From positions 6,138,001 through 6,202,000 of the forward strand of contig JAOVFP010000003.1 of assembly GCA_025738555.1 (NCBI GenBank): 64,000 bases of DNA. The letters are read 5' to 3'. Positions 33,450 to 44,296 of this stretch are shown here, one piece after another. A program made the translations under genes and the position numbers. Source of the DNA: Cyathus striatus (lineage: Eukaryota > Basidiomycota > Agaricomycetes > Agaricales > Nidulariaceae). The first letter of the stretch is position 1, and every line of letters starts with the position of its first letter. The notes below the pieces were generated by a model, which was given only the letters and a program-made list of their open reading frames with translations, searched no databases and was not told the DNA's origin.

Positions 33450-34919
33450 CACTCACTCTGCTACAACTTAGGCTTCTAGTATTACTCCTACTGAGTCTGC
33501 TTCTCTGTCAGTTGCTACACATGAAACTTGTAGCGAGTCTTGCAAGCGTGGTACTTCTGCTGCCGATTTTACAGCCCAACCACCAACAAAGAAGCAGGCC
33601 ACAACCAACAAACCTATTACAGATAATGAGGAAAGTGAAGATGTGCAGGAAAAACAGAGTAAAAAAGTTGTAAAAGCCAAGAAAGCCAAAAAAACTTGGT
33701 ATGGTTTCATAACTTTCTTTCACTGCCTTGCTAATATTTTTTTAGAAAAACTTCGGAACAGAAAAGAGCTGAGGATGCTGCTGCAGATGAAGAAGGTGTA
33801 CCTGACCTTACTGCATACATATTACATATATTTATACAATATTTATGTACTAATAATACTTAGTGCTAAAAGGGTGCTGGAGGAAAGCAGCCTTCCTGTT
33901 GCCCCTCCAAAGCAGGGTCCATCTTCTGATGTACCTCAACCAGCAGCTCCAGTTTTCACTGTTACTCGTAAGCACCATTCAGACATGAAAAAAGGTAAAG
34001 AAATATTCATTTATATCTTCTACAGTTGAAGAAGAACATGAATCAGATGGATATGATACCAATAATGAAAGCAAAAATAAAGGTTTGAATTGATGACTTA
34101 CACATATATTTACTAATACAAGTTATATTTCAGAAAATACTGAAGGTTCAACTGATGGATCAAATGCAGGTCACGGAAATGAATCAGAACACAGTGATGG
34201 TAGGTGATATTAGCATCCATCTTTCAAGTCTGACAAAAAGTATACAGAAGATCACACCAGTAAGAATAAAAGTAAGAAAAATTCAGTAATGTTATAACTG
34301 TATTACTGTATTTAAGATCTTGAAAGGGAGTAATATCAGCATTGTATCTTCCAAGTCCAACAGCAATCATACAGAAGACAGGACTAGTAAAGATAAAGGT
34401 ATGGATTTTCAGTAATATTTGTATTTATACTGACTCAATGTTTGCAGAGCTAGATATTATCATGAATAGTCCACTGGTTAGTCCACCTCGTACCACCAGT
34501 AAGCCAGGTACAGTCAACACTGTGGATATTACTAATATTAGTCCCAAAGGTTCTTCAAGGAGTGAAGGTAAACCTATAATTTGTATAAATATATATGTAC
34601 TAACTCTAAGTAGGTGGCATTCTCAGAGGAAATGCACTTGGAAATCACCCAAATGCTGCCGACTTTCACAGTGCTGCTGAAAGCACTACTGTTGGTTCAG
34701 TTAAGGGGCAAGTATGGCTGTATATGTCTAATGCAGATCCAAGTACTGTTATGGTACCTGGAGTCGCTTCATTTACATTGAAGCATAATCTTATGGCAAC
34801 CATTGAGCCTGTCTTGAAGAAACTCAAAGACAGAGCTGAACATTTCTTTAGTATGTTTTCTTTCATATTTTATTCATATACTAATATCATTTTAGCTACT
34901 GATCACTGTTTGTATGTTT
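33450..34919 (+). pseudogene. KDZ accessory gene of K5, 5' part (up to the A2 insertion)
   Basis: Exon 1 reads about 33470-33700 with TAQPPTKKQATTNKP and a basic end KKVVKAKKAKKTW, matching QPATKKGKK of K3; an intron (about 33701-33746) follows. Small exons contain SSLPVAPPKQGPSSD, GSTDGSNAGHGNESEHSDG and MNSPLVSPPRTTS (SPPR repeats shared with K3). The best conserved block is at 34613-34850: GNALGNHPNAADF, VKGQVWLYMSNADPSTV and PVLKKLKDRAEHFF. After another intron the frame enters ATDHCLYV, where A2 is inserted. Function unknown. It continues at 36356 and 44297. The N-terminal ATG was not identified and a TAG lies near the start. Confidence 0.7.
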
Positions 34920-35282
34920 CAGTACTTTACACTCCCCCCCCCCTTCACCATGAATTCATGTGAATTTCACCAAAAGTTCACATATTCACATGAAATTCAC
35001 ATGAATATCATCTATTTGACATAAAATTCACATGAAATTCACCTGAAATTACATGAACTTCATGTGATTTTGAATATTTTCTAAAAAGCATAGGTTCATG
35101 AACTTTCATGTATTTTAGGTGAAATTAAAGTGAAAATATAGTGAAATTCACATGAAAAATTGAGTGAAATTCATTTAAAAACATGGAGAAAATGAATTTA
35201 TTTATTGATCATGTGACTAATTTACATATTACAAAGCAACAATAGTATTACATAATGTTCTCCAATTTCCTGCCCTTGCATT

Positions 35283-35760
35283 CGATGTCCCACCCCCTGC
35301 TTTCCCACGCCTCCCGCCCCTCCGCTCGCTGTGCGCCTCATCCCGCTCGTTATCCCGCCCCTCCGCTCGCTGTGCGCCCCATTCCACTCGCTATCTCCGC
35401 CCCTCTGCTCGCTGTATGGCCCATCCCGCTCGTTATCCCGCCCCTCCGCTCGTTGTGCACCCTAACACACTCGCCATCCCGCCCCTCCGCTCGTTGTGCG
35501 CCTAACGCGCTCGCCATCCCGCCCTTCCCGCCATACGCGCTCGTCATCCCGCCCCTCCCGCCCCGCCATCCCGCCCCTCACGCTCGCTGTGCGCCTCCCG
35601 CTTTCCCACGCTCTCGTTGTTACTGTATTTGTGCTTGATGGAGAAAGAGAAGGGAGGGAGTGAAATAGAGGGTGGAAGGATGAAGGAGCGGAAGGGACAA
35701 AGGAGGGAGAGGGGAGAGGGAGGGGAGAAAGAAGTGAATAATGGTGATGTGGCAAGAAGC
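35283..35760. repeat. CpG-dense minisatellite and purine tract in A2
   Basis: 35283-35630 has tandem copies of CCCGCCCCTCCGCTCGCTGT (about 36-40 bp spacing) rich in CpG, in a window otherwise poor in CpG. 35640-35760 is purine-rich on the + strand (GGGAGGGAG, GGAGAGGGAGGGGAG). Same place in the element as the minisatellites of B and K5, but a different unit. Confidence 0.85.
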
Positions 35761-35883
35761 AAGAATCAACAATGGTGCGACGTGTTTTGATCATGTGATA
35801 TTTCAATCATGTGACAATATATTAGAAAGCGGAGGGTTGATGGGGGTATATAGTGTGGGAAATAACTTTTTTATACAAGTTTT

Positions 35884-35966
35884 TGTGGTGCAGTAGTTAA
35901 TTGCTATATTGTGGGAAAAACTATTAGTCATCACTTCGAGGCTGTTGGTTCAATTCCTGCTGGGGT
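35884..35966 (+). other. tRNA-like module in A2
   Basis: A-box-like TGTGGTGCAGTAGTTAATTG at 35884 and a good B-box GGTTCAATTCC at about 35946 are spaced as in a tRNA gene with a long variable region. Acceptor-stem pairing is poor, so this is a tRNA-derived sequence rather than a confident functional tRNA. It lies between the purine tract and the right subterminal repeats. Confidence 0.5.
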
Positions 35967-36355
35967 TATTATTTACTATGTGTGTTTATTTTTATCATTA
36001 GTAAGCAACACTATGAAATACAATTGAAGCTCACTACTATTGTATAAGTTTCATGTGAATTTCTAGTGAATTTTATGTGAATTTCACCAAGTGACATGAA
36101 TATCTGGTGAAAAAATTCATGTGAAGATCAAGTGAATTATCACCTGATATTCACATGAATTGGTGAAGTTCATGTGAAATTCATATGAAATTCAGGTGAA
36201 ATTATTAGCAGTGTTCTCACTGAAATTCAGCAAAAATAATGCGAAAAAGTTCACCTATATTTCACATGAACTTCACATGAACTTCACCAATTCATGTGAA
36301 CTTCATGTGAAATTCACATGTAAGGGGGGGGGGAGCGTAAAGAGCTCGTATGTTT

Positions 36356-36434
36356 ATGAAAGTAAAGCCTGGAACATTCTTGGAAACTTTGAATCTGCTG
36401 TCAAGAACAATGAGGAAGTTAACTGGCTAAAAAT
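36356..36434 (+). pseudogene. KDZ accessory gene of K5, short middle exon piece
   Basis: The 79 bp between the A2 and B insertions continue the K5 frame as YESKAWNILGNFESAVKNNE and EVNWLK. K3 has the equivalent SPSWRLLGSYECAIEDNEDF and K2 has DTWIIFGCFNDIES. The last 8 bp (CTAAAAAT) are the left target duplication of element B; the exon resumes at 44289. Confidence 0.8.
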
Positions 36435-36878
36435 CAGTAATTTACACTCCCCCAAGGAGTCTGTGCAGATCTGTACAGAATCTGTGCAAAATCTGTACTG
36501 GTCTGTACAAATGTAAAAATTCTGTATAGATTTTGCACAGATTCTGCACAGATTTATGTAGAATTTAAGTATTTTTAAATAGTGACAATATCTTTATAGA
36601 TTCCATAGAGATTCCTTACAGATTTTGTGAAGAATTCTTCATTTATAAAACTTTACCAGCTTCAAATGTCAATTTATTTTGCTACACCTCAAACCTTTTT
36701 CCAAACAAACCAAACAATATTAGCTGAAGCATAATTGTACTGTATGTATTACTAGATGTGATTACAAATAAATCAGTTTAGTTATTTAAAGAACAATATC
36801 TTCAGCTGGAAAGTCATCATTCTCTGCTACATCTTCTTCCACTTCCATTCCATTAGCTTCCTGTCTTCTTCTTCTTGC

Positions 36879-39193
36879 TTACCTATCTATAACATGCTTA
36901 CTGTGATAAAACAACATGGTATGTAAAAACCAATTAAAATTGCTTGGAGTCATCTTTTTTAAAATAGACTCAAAGCCACCAAGCCAAGCATTAAGCTGTT
37001 CACATGCCTATGACAAGTAGTAGTTTTAAAAATATTTTGAAATAATTATAATATGTATCTTACCTGTGTATTAAAAGCTCTTTTTAAATATGGATTTCCA
37101 TTATTGTCAAAATCAGTTACAACCAGATTTGGAGCAGATCCATCTAGTGGGGCAGGATTGCAAAATATTCTGCAGAGGAAGTCTTTAACTCTGTGATTTG
37201 TATAATGATAGCTATCTACACTAAATCTTGTAGTTTTTTTCCAGGTTTCCCATTGCTCTCTTCTTGCATCATTAAGAATATATCTTAGTACCAAACATGC
37301 CTTGTCAATGTATACATAATCTGACCTGGACTCTTCAATAGGGAATACTTCCTCCAAGAATTTCATAATATTGAATGGTGATTCTGCTCCCTCAAATTTT
37401 GTCCAGGCAATAACAACACCACAAGGTGCACATATTGTTTCCACACAGTAGAATTTACCTGGAGTAAAGTAATTCTTTATTTTATTATTTGATAACTGTT
37501 GTTGTTCATCATGTGGCTGAACATTTCTTGGTCTAACTGTATTCCATGGGAGCTGTTCTCCTGGATGCTGAAGCATTCTTCTTACACCAGCATGATGGGA
37601 AGTGTTACATGTTGATTGAAACCTTTTCCACTCCTCTTGGTGATTATTACAAGCTTGAGTACCTTGTTTTTTCATATTATTGCACTCTTGAACATGACAA
37701 CATGCACCATAAAAGGCTTCATGTACTTCACAGAAAACCCCCCCATGTGCATTATGTAACTCACTTGTACATTCTTCAAATGCACAATGTGTGGGACCCA
37801 TCATAATACCATCCAATACAACCATTTTAACAGGAGCATATTCATTCTCATTTGTTGCTGTATTATTATTTTCCATATCTACTACTGCTCTTTGTATGTT
37901 TACAGAGTTCATATCCTCCTGTGTACTTTCAGATTGTACAAGATCAGGAACTACTCTGTTTTCATCAACTCCTACCACATCAGCAGAGTCAACATCTGAT
38001 ATTGCATTGGACCTGCTTCTATAAGCATGTGTGCACTCAGAATATGTGTGCTTATCTGCAGATCGAATAATTCCATTATCACCAAGTAATGAAAATGCCT
38101 CACGTGTAAGATTATCAATTGAGAGACCATCTTCTACTTCCAAATTTATGTCTCTTGAAGAGGCCACAGTTTCTTGAATAAATGCTTGCCAGATCTGTCT
38201 GCTGGTGATACTGTGTTTATCAGAAAAGCTATTGTTCCAAAATTCTATATAAGCAGCAGCTGATGCATGAAAACTATAAATTGCATTTACAGCTGCATTT
38301 GAAAATGTTCTGTCCACCCACAGTGAGTGTCCTACTTTCACATACTTTGCAGAATTAAGGTACACTCTGGTATTTTTTTGATTTGGAATTGAAACTTTCT
38401 CTCTGTCAGCAGAGTATTGTGTTTTGCATCTGTTGCATATTCCTGTAAGTACTTGAACATTTTTTACAGTTTCAGTACCCTGAATTAATGTAACAGAAGG
38501 TATATCCCTTGCAATTGTTGATAAGTGCAATGCTAATAAAGGGCATGTATTTGTTACACATACAGCAGTTACAGGGCAAATAACAAATGCTGGTGAAATC
38601 TCTTTATGAGATACTACTTTTAAATTTCCTTTAAATCTCCCAGATGATCCAATCAGATTAAGCTTTAGAGTCTTCATCAAGTTATCTAAGCTGAATGCCA
38701 AAATTGTATCCCTTTCATTATTAGGCTCCTCTTTAAATAATTTGTTACATCTCTCTCCAAGATAAACTTGCAGTGCTCTAGATAAAGTGAGCATCCAAGC
38801 AGTCATTTGTACATTGTTTTCCTCTGGATATCTAGGATTGAATTGCCTTGCATGAAGACTTAATAGGTCACAATTATGTATGACTGTAAATAGTATTGCC
38901 AAAGCTGTTGACAGGGAAATTTCAGAACTATAATTGCTACTAATAAATTTGCTGAAGGTTTTAAATGGAATATCAGGGAAGGGCTGCATGTTTGCTGAAA
39001 CTCCTGGCAACATTATTAAAATAATCCAAATGTGTAAATTTGTAGTTTTATTTCCACATTGTATCCAATTATTAAGTGTCAATATTATGGAAAATATGAG
39101 AATAAATTCCATTAGCATGGAACTTAGACTTAGAAAACCATACAGAACACTTTGCTTGTTAAAGAGGAAATGCATAAGAGTTTGATATATCAA
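36879..39193 (-). CDS. KDZ transposase K3 (CxC5-CxC6-KDZ), best preserved copy
   Basis: Exon 1 is open from upstream of 39193 to 37064; exon 2 is 37007-36879, joined in phase across a 56 bp GT..AG intron and ending at TAA 36881-36879. The first ATG in the frame is at 39175; the frame is open further upstream, so the start is uncertain and splicing to the accessory gene is possible. About 750 residues. Hydrophobic N-terminal ~65 residues, LLSLHARQFN, CxC5-like cluster (VICPVTAVC, GICNRCKTQYSAD), block IYSFHASAAAYIEFWNNSF, CxC6-like cluster (HCAFEEC, GGVFCEVHE, CHVQEC, ACNNHQEEW), then the RNase H-like core: FYCVETICAPCGVVIAWTKF, DYVYIDKACLVL (Asp), FSVDSYHYTNH (Asp), and in exon 2 ACEQLNAWLGGFESI (Glu). 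All expected catalytic residues are present and there is no internal stop. An acidic tail is encoded beyond the TAA, so this stop may be a mutation. It would catalyse cut-and-paste of element B. Confidence 0.9.
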
Positions 39194-39289
39194 ATATAAT
39201 ACAGAGATTTCAAATTTTATACTACATTGAAAAGATTGGAAATATATACAAAACAGACATTCAAAACTAAATGAACTTACTCTTTAGCT

Positions 39290-39427
39290 TTCTTCTTAGT
39301 TGTTCTCTTAACTTCTAAAGTCTTTCCTTTACTTTTTTACTCTTTCCCTTCTCTTTCTCACTCTGTTTTCCCTTTCCTTTCTCCTTCTCCTTTATTTTAT
39401 CATTCTTCTTCTTTTTCTTTACTGTTC

Positions 39428-39458
<31 letters not shown>

Positions 39459-41750
39459 ATCATTCTCCTCATCATCATCCTCATCATCCTCATTATCCTC
39501 ATCATCCTCCTCATCCTCATTATACTTGTCTCTCTTCTCAATTTTATATTTTCCCTTTCCCTTAGCATTCTTTCTTACTGCTTTGTCTGGATCAAGTGTT
39601 CCTCCATTCTCATAAAAAATTTTAAGATCCTCAAATGTATATTTCTGTATCTTTTCATATCCCTATGCCTTCAAGTCAGATGGTGCACCACTTTCTCCTT
39701 TCATCCACTCCAACAAAACAGGATAATTAGAAAGCTTAGGAAAAAGCTTTGTGTGATTGACCTGAAAATATGAATAGAAAAGAAAAATGTCTATAATTTC
39801 ATTTTTCCTTGGATTTTTCCCTTCCCATTTATTGTTCTTTATCATTGAGTTATATTTATCCAAATACTTAAGAATGATCATGTACTTCTGGTATTGTCCT
39901 TTTACACCATCCTCATAAGTGCAATTAAGCTCATCTGAAGGAATGCCAAGTCTGGCAGCAATTGTCTGAGACCTCACATTTACTTCTGTTACAATAAATG
40001 GTACCATAGACACAGATCTGCTTTGAGTAGAAAGTGATACAGATTGAGATGGAGCTGTAGCTGACATTGAGTCATGCCTGGCTGAAATATGAAATGAAGA
40101 CTAATTGTATTATTGAGTTTGAGACAGTATAAATACAGACATAAGACACTTACACATAATACATGCAGAATATAATGTTCTTTCTGAATCCATGTAAAAT
40201 CTTCATTGTCCTCAATGGCACATTCATAGCTACCTAAAAGGCGCCAACTTGGACTATCATTATTGACAATAAAGAACCACTATTCAGGCTCAGCAATAGG
40301 ACTATATTTCTTGGCCAGCCCTTTCAGAACAGGCTGCATAGAATTTACTGACACAGGAACCTTGATAAATGCCATTGAGTTCATGTTTGCTACTTGGAGA
40401 TTTGTTGGATCAGCATTTGAAATATAAAGATATACAGTCCCTTTTATATATTCTAGATAGGTTGACTGCTTCTCAATATTCTCAAAGTCAGCATTATTAT
40501 ATATGTTTCCTTGAGCATGATGATGCATAAATCCACCTTAGTATCATGTTAAATTTTATTATTTTCCATATAACAGAAAAAAAACTTACCAGTAACATGA
40601 GAAGATCCCTGTAAATTATACACCTCATTTCTTGGTGGTGATACCATATGGATATTACCCCTATGATCACCTTTGCTCTGCTGAATCTCACTATTCATAG
40701 TATAAGCATCATCATGGTTCTCATTGCTTTGAATACTAGTACTCTAAGTGCTCTTATTGTGGGTAACCCCTTTCCTTGGTGGGGATGTCATATGAACATC
40801 TATAATATTATTGTGTGAGACTGTACTCTCAGTAGAAATTTGATTCACTTCAGAATGAAAGTTCTTTCCCCTCTGATTAAGATCATTGTATCTGCTCTGG
40901 TCCTGAGTGTTCCTACTAATCTGTACATGAGTAGTATCTCCACTTTCTTTGGAGATATTCTCAGTGCCCTGGCTGGTAGTACTCCCACTATTCTTGTCAA
41001 GGGTATGCTTTCCACTTTGATTTTCATTACTATGTTCATTGCTAGTTTCCTGTTCACTTTGTTTAATATTACTTCCACCAGGATTACTTTCATCAGGATC
41101 AATTTCACCAGTTTCACTTTCACCAGGACCACTTTCACCAGGATTAATTTCACCAGGATCACTTTCACTAGGATCAATTTCACCAGTTTCACTTTCACCA
41201 GGATCACTTTCACCAGTTTCACTTTCACCAGGATCACTTTCATCAGTATCTTCTTTCTTAGAATCACTGTTGCCATCCTCATCATCAGTACTCTCAGTGT
41301 ACTGTGGCTCAGAGTGCTGGATACAACCACTTGTAGCACCTGAAGACTTAGCAGCTGGAACTAGACTTATAACAGCATCACAAATGCACTTGTGGGGTGC
41401 AACAGAAGTGCCATCATCAATAATGTTCTGTTCAGCAGGGGTTAGTGTCACTGGTGGAGTAGCCTTCAAGTCTTCTGCAATACGCTGCATTGCTGATTTA
41501 CTAAGTAACAAAAAAAATGAGTTCAAAAATTTATTTATAAGTGAGTTATTACACACCATCCTTTTCCCTTTTTCCTCTTATTCTTCCTGGTATCAGTCTC
41601 TCCAAGTCCTTCATCCACCTTTTTACCCTTCTTTGTAGCAGGTTGCATAGTAGAATCAGTTGATGAGATAGTGCACTTGTGAGACTTTGGTAAAGCTGGT
41701 TTGGCATTGTCACTGGTGGATTTGTTGCGAGCAGATCTGCAAGGTGGCAT
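39290..41750 (-). pseudogene. KDZ accessory gene of element B (unknown function)
   Basis: Starts at ATG 41750 (MPPCRSARNKSTSDNAK, then QPATKKGKKVDEG and KNKRKKGKG). Exon 2 (about 41490-40600) has acidic repeats ESDPGESETGE (41285-41070) and two SPPR motifs (MTSPPRKGV, MVSPPRNEV); TAG 40744 interrupts it. After an intron (~40593-40541): MHHHAQGNIYNNADF, VYLYISNADPTNL, LKGLAKKYSPIAEPE, TAG, WFFIVNNDSPSWRLLGSYE. Next exon 40067-39663: RLGIPSDELNCTYEDG, YQKYMIILKYL, WMKGESGAPSDLKA, then TAG where K4 has Trp (LWGF), then YTFEDLKIF and long alternating acidic and Lys-rich tracts to about 39290. Block order equals that of the K2 and K5 accessory genes. At least three nonsense changes, so inactive while the adjacent transposase is intact. 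Confidence 0.75.
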
Positions 41751-42329
41751 AGTGTGTAGTAGAATGTATTAGTAAGCACTGATGTGTGTGGATGAGTTGT
41801 GATGTGTAGTGATGTGCAATGATGATAGTGGTTCAGAGGAGAAAAGGGCATGAAGCATGCTGAGACCTAAATGCCCACATTGTTCACACCATTTATTTTT
41901 AACTCGATCTGTGATCTTACAGCTTATTTAATAATAGTAGTGTGAATGATCACAAGTTTGCTGTGTGCAATCACAACATTGTTGAGCTCAAAATATAATT
42001 GAACATGAGATCGCCTAGCTATGGCAATCTATTGATACCTGAGAGTGTAAGCAATTACGAGGTTGAACATGGGATCACTTTATTGCAGTAATGCATTTAT
42101 ATAATGCAAGTCACTCTCATTGTCGACTCACTGTAGCACACCCAAATGAATATCATAAATTTATGTATTAGTTTTTATATCTACACAGTACAAGACTACT
42201 GTAAGCTAGTCTACTATATACTGAACAATGGGGAACAATGGGTAGGGGGCACTGAAGGGGTGCAACAGCATGCATGTGCAGGCGTTAGCACATATCAAGG
42301 GGGAGGATGTCAAAGGAGGGTGACAATGG

Positions 42330-43800
42330 GGTCCTTCACCATCCCCTCTCCTTGCTGTCCTCCTCTTCCCTTCCATCGCTCTCCCCTCCCCTTCTGTCAT
42401 TCTCTCTTCCACTCCCTTGCTATCCCCTCCTTCCCTCCCCTCACTCTCCACTTCCCTTGCCGTCCCTCCTCGTCCTCTGCTATCCCCCCCCCTTCCCTGC
42501 TCTCCCCTCCCTTTCTATCGCTCTCCCCTCCCCTTCCATCATTCTCCCTTCCGCTCCCTCGCTATCCCCTCCCCCTTCCTTCCCCTTGCTCTCCACTTCC
42601 CTCACCATCCCTCCTCGTCCTCTGCTATCCCCCCTTCCCTGCTCTCCCCCTCCCCTTCCCCGCTACCCCTCCTCTTCCCTGCTATGCCCTTCCCCGCTAC
42701 CCCTCCCCTTCCTCACTCTTCCCTCTCCTCGGGAAGCAGGGGAGAGGGGGGAGGAACAGCACCCTCATCCTTGTCGCTTGTGAGATGAGGTGCGGCAGAG
42801 GAGGAGGGGGGAAGCACATTTGTCATTTGCAAGATGAGGACAGGGAGGGGGGTGGAAATGGCATGCTCGTCATTTGAGGGATGAGGTGCTGGTGTTAATC
42901 CTTGTCATTTCCAAGATGGGGATAGGGGGAGGGGGGGAGAACAGTGCACTCGTCATTTGCAAGACAAGGACAGGGGAGGGTGGTGTCTATCCTCATCATT
43001 TGTGAGACAAGAATAGGGGAGGAGGGGGAGAACAGTGCGCTTGTCGTTTGCAAGACGAGGACAGGGGAGGGTAGTATCGATTCTCATTGTTTGCAAGACA
43101 AGAATAGGGGAGGAGGGTGGAAACTCGTTGTTTGAGAGACGAGGATAGGGGAGGAGGGAGGAAACTTGTCATTTGAGAGACGAGGACAGGGCAGGGGGAG
43201 GAGAACAGCATGCTTGTCATTTGAGAGACGAGGTGTATAGAGGGGAGGAACTGGCACGCTTGTTGTTTGCGAGACGAGGTGTATAGAGGGGAGAAGGAAC
43301 ACATACTCATCACTTGCGAGACGAGGTGCATAGAGGGGAGGAGAAGTGCATGCTTGTTGCTTGCGAGATGAGGTGCGGTGGTTCCTCCTTGTTGTTTTCC
43401 AGACGAGACCAGAGGGGGGGGAACAGCATGCTCGTCATTTGCGGGATGAGGTGTGGGAGCTCTTGAAGGGAGGGCAGCAATGGTGTGTTCTTCCTTGGAT
43501 GACGTGGCAGGGGAGGAGGGGGAGCGATGGAGGCATGGGGGGTTGACAGTTGATGTGACGGTGTTGTATCATAGTTGTTTTCACGACGCAGAGGGGAGGG
43601 GCCGGGTGAAGGAAGGGGGGCTGGTTTGCATGGCATCATTGCCTTCTTCACGCATGGAGGAGAGCGGTCAGGGGGCATCAAAGGAGGGAAGAAGAATGAG
43701 GGGGTGGGAGCGAAGGCGGCAGTGGGAGCGAAAGTGGTGGAAGTGAAGATGGTGGTGGGAGTGAAGGTGATGGTGAGAGCAATGGTGGTGGGAGTGAGAT
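42330..43800. repeat. C/T-rich then G/A-rich minisatellites upstream of the K3 accessory gene
   Basis: 42330-42730 is C/T-rich on the + strand (CCCCTCCTCTTCCC-type, with CTCTCCACTTCCCT units). 42740-43450 is G/A-rich with repeated TTGTCATTTGCAAGACGAGG / CTCATCACTTGCGAGACGAG units, the reverse complement of the core in K5 (32160-33040). 43450-43800 continues as GGAG/GTGGTGG repeats. Several CpG remain. Long Pro/Ser-rich frames are artefacts of composition. Confidence 0.82.
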
Positions 43801-43930
43801 GAGAGGGTGCTGACCAGGTGCTGACAGCGCTGAGCAGTGAGCACTAGTGACACATCACCCAGATATGTGTCAGCTAACAATAGCTGGATAAGCGTCATAT
43901 CATGAGTGGTTATGCAATGATAAGAAAAAC

Positions 43931-44012
43931 ATACTGGCTCAGATGGTTTAGCACGTGATATGTTTGATTACAAATCATTGAGCATGGTAAGGGTTCAAAC
44001 CATGCATGGCAC
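43931..44012 (+). other. tRNA-like module in element B
   Basis: TGGCTCAGATGGTTTAGCA at about 43935 fits an A-box (D-arm) and GGGTTCAAACC at about 43991 fits a B-box (T-arm), with normal tRNA spacing. Anticodon-arm pairing is partial and the acceptor stem is not recognisable, so it is tRNA-derived. It sits between the minisatellites and the right subterminal repeats, as in A2 and K5. Confidence 0.55.
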
Positions 44013-44296
44013 ATTTTATTTTCATGTATATAATTAATAAAATAAGTTCTGTAAAGATCTGTGTGGATTCCAATGAAGTCTTCATTATGGAATTCTGCGT
44101 ATTCCGTATGGAATTTTAAATTCTGTACAGATATGTGCAGAATCCATAAGGAATCCATATGGAATGTCACATTCATTATAGTGATAGCCCAGCTATTTCT
44201 AGAAAGTACGGATTCTGCGTAATCCGCATGGATCTGTATGGATTCCGCACAGATCCATACAGAACATCTGGCTAAGTGTAAAGAGCTCCTAAAGAT

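Larger units (their letters stand above)
34920..36347. mobile_element. Non-autonomous KDZ-type element A2, 8 bp TSD GTATGTTT
   Basis: Starts CAGTACTTTACACTCCCC at 34920, ends GGGGAGCGTAAAGAGCTC at 36347, with exact 8 bp duplications GTATGTTT at 34912-34919 and 36348-36355. Subterminal repeats of TTCACATGAATTTCATGTGA fill 34950-35170 and 36040-36320. Inside are a CpG-dense minisatellite (35283-35630), a purine-rich tract (35640-35760) and a tRNA-like module (35884-35966). It has no transposase gene and looks like an internal deletion of a full KDZ element that kept its non-coding half. Excision rejoins the K5 exon as CLYVYESKAWNILG. Confidence 0.93.
36435..44288. mobile_element. Autonomous-type KDZ element B (7.9 kb), 8 bp TSD CTAAAAAT/CTAAAGAT
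   Basis: Left end CAGTAATTTACACTCCCCC at 36435, right end AAGTGTAAAGAGCTC at 44288, flanked by CTAAAAAT (36427-36434) and CTAAAGAT (44289-44296), one transition apart. Subterminal repeats at both ends are of GATCTGTACAGAATCTGTGC type (36455-36620 and 44045-44265), different from those of A1/A2. Order inside: transposase K3 (-), accessory gene (-), C/T and G/A-rich minisatellites (42330-43800), tRNA-like module, right end. Excision restores the K5 frame as EVNWLKIDGEFILPI. The right end lacks the C run seen on the left. Confidence 0.92.

Noticed and set aside
43931..44012. Functional tRNA gene
   Set aside because: Internal promoter boxes are good but acceptor-stem pairing is absent and the anticodon arm is imperfect; kept as tRNA-like.
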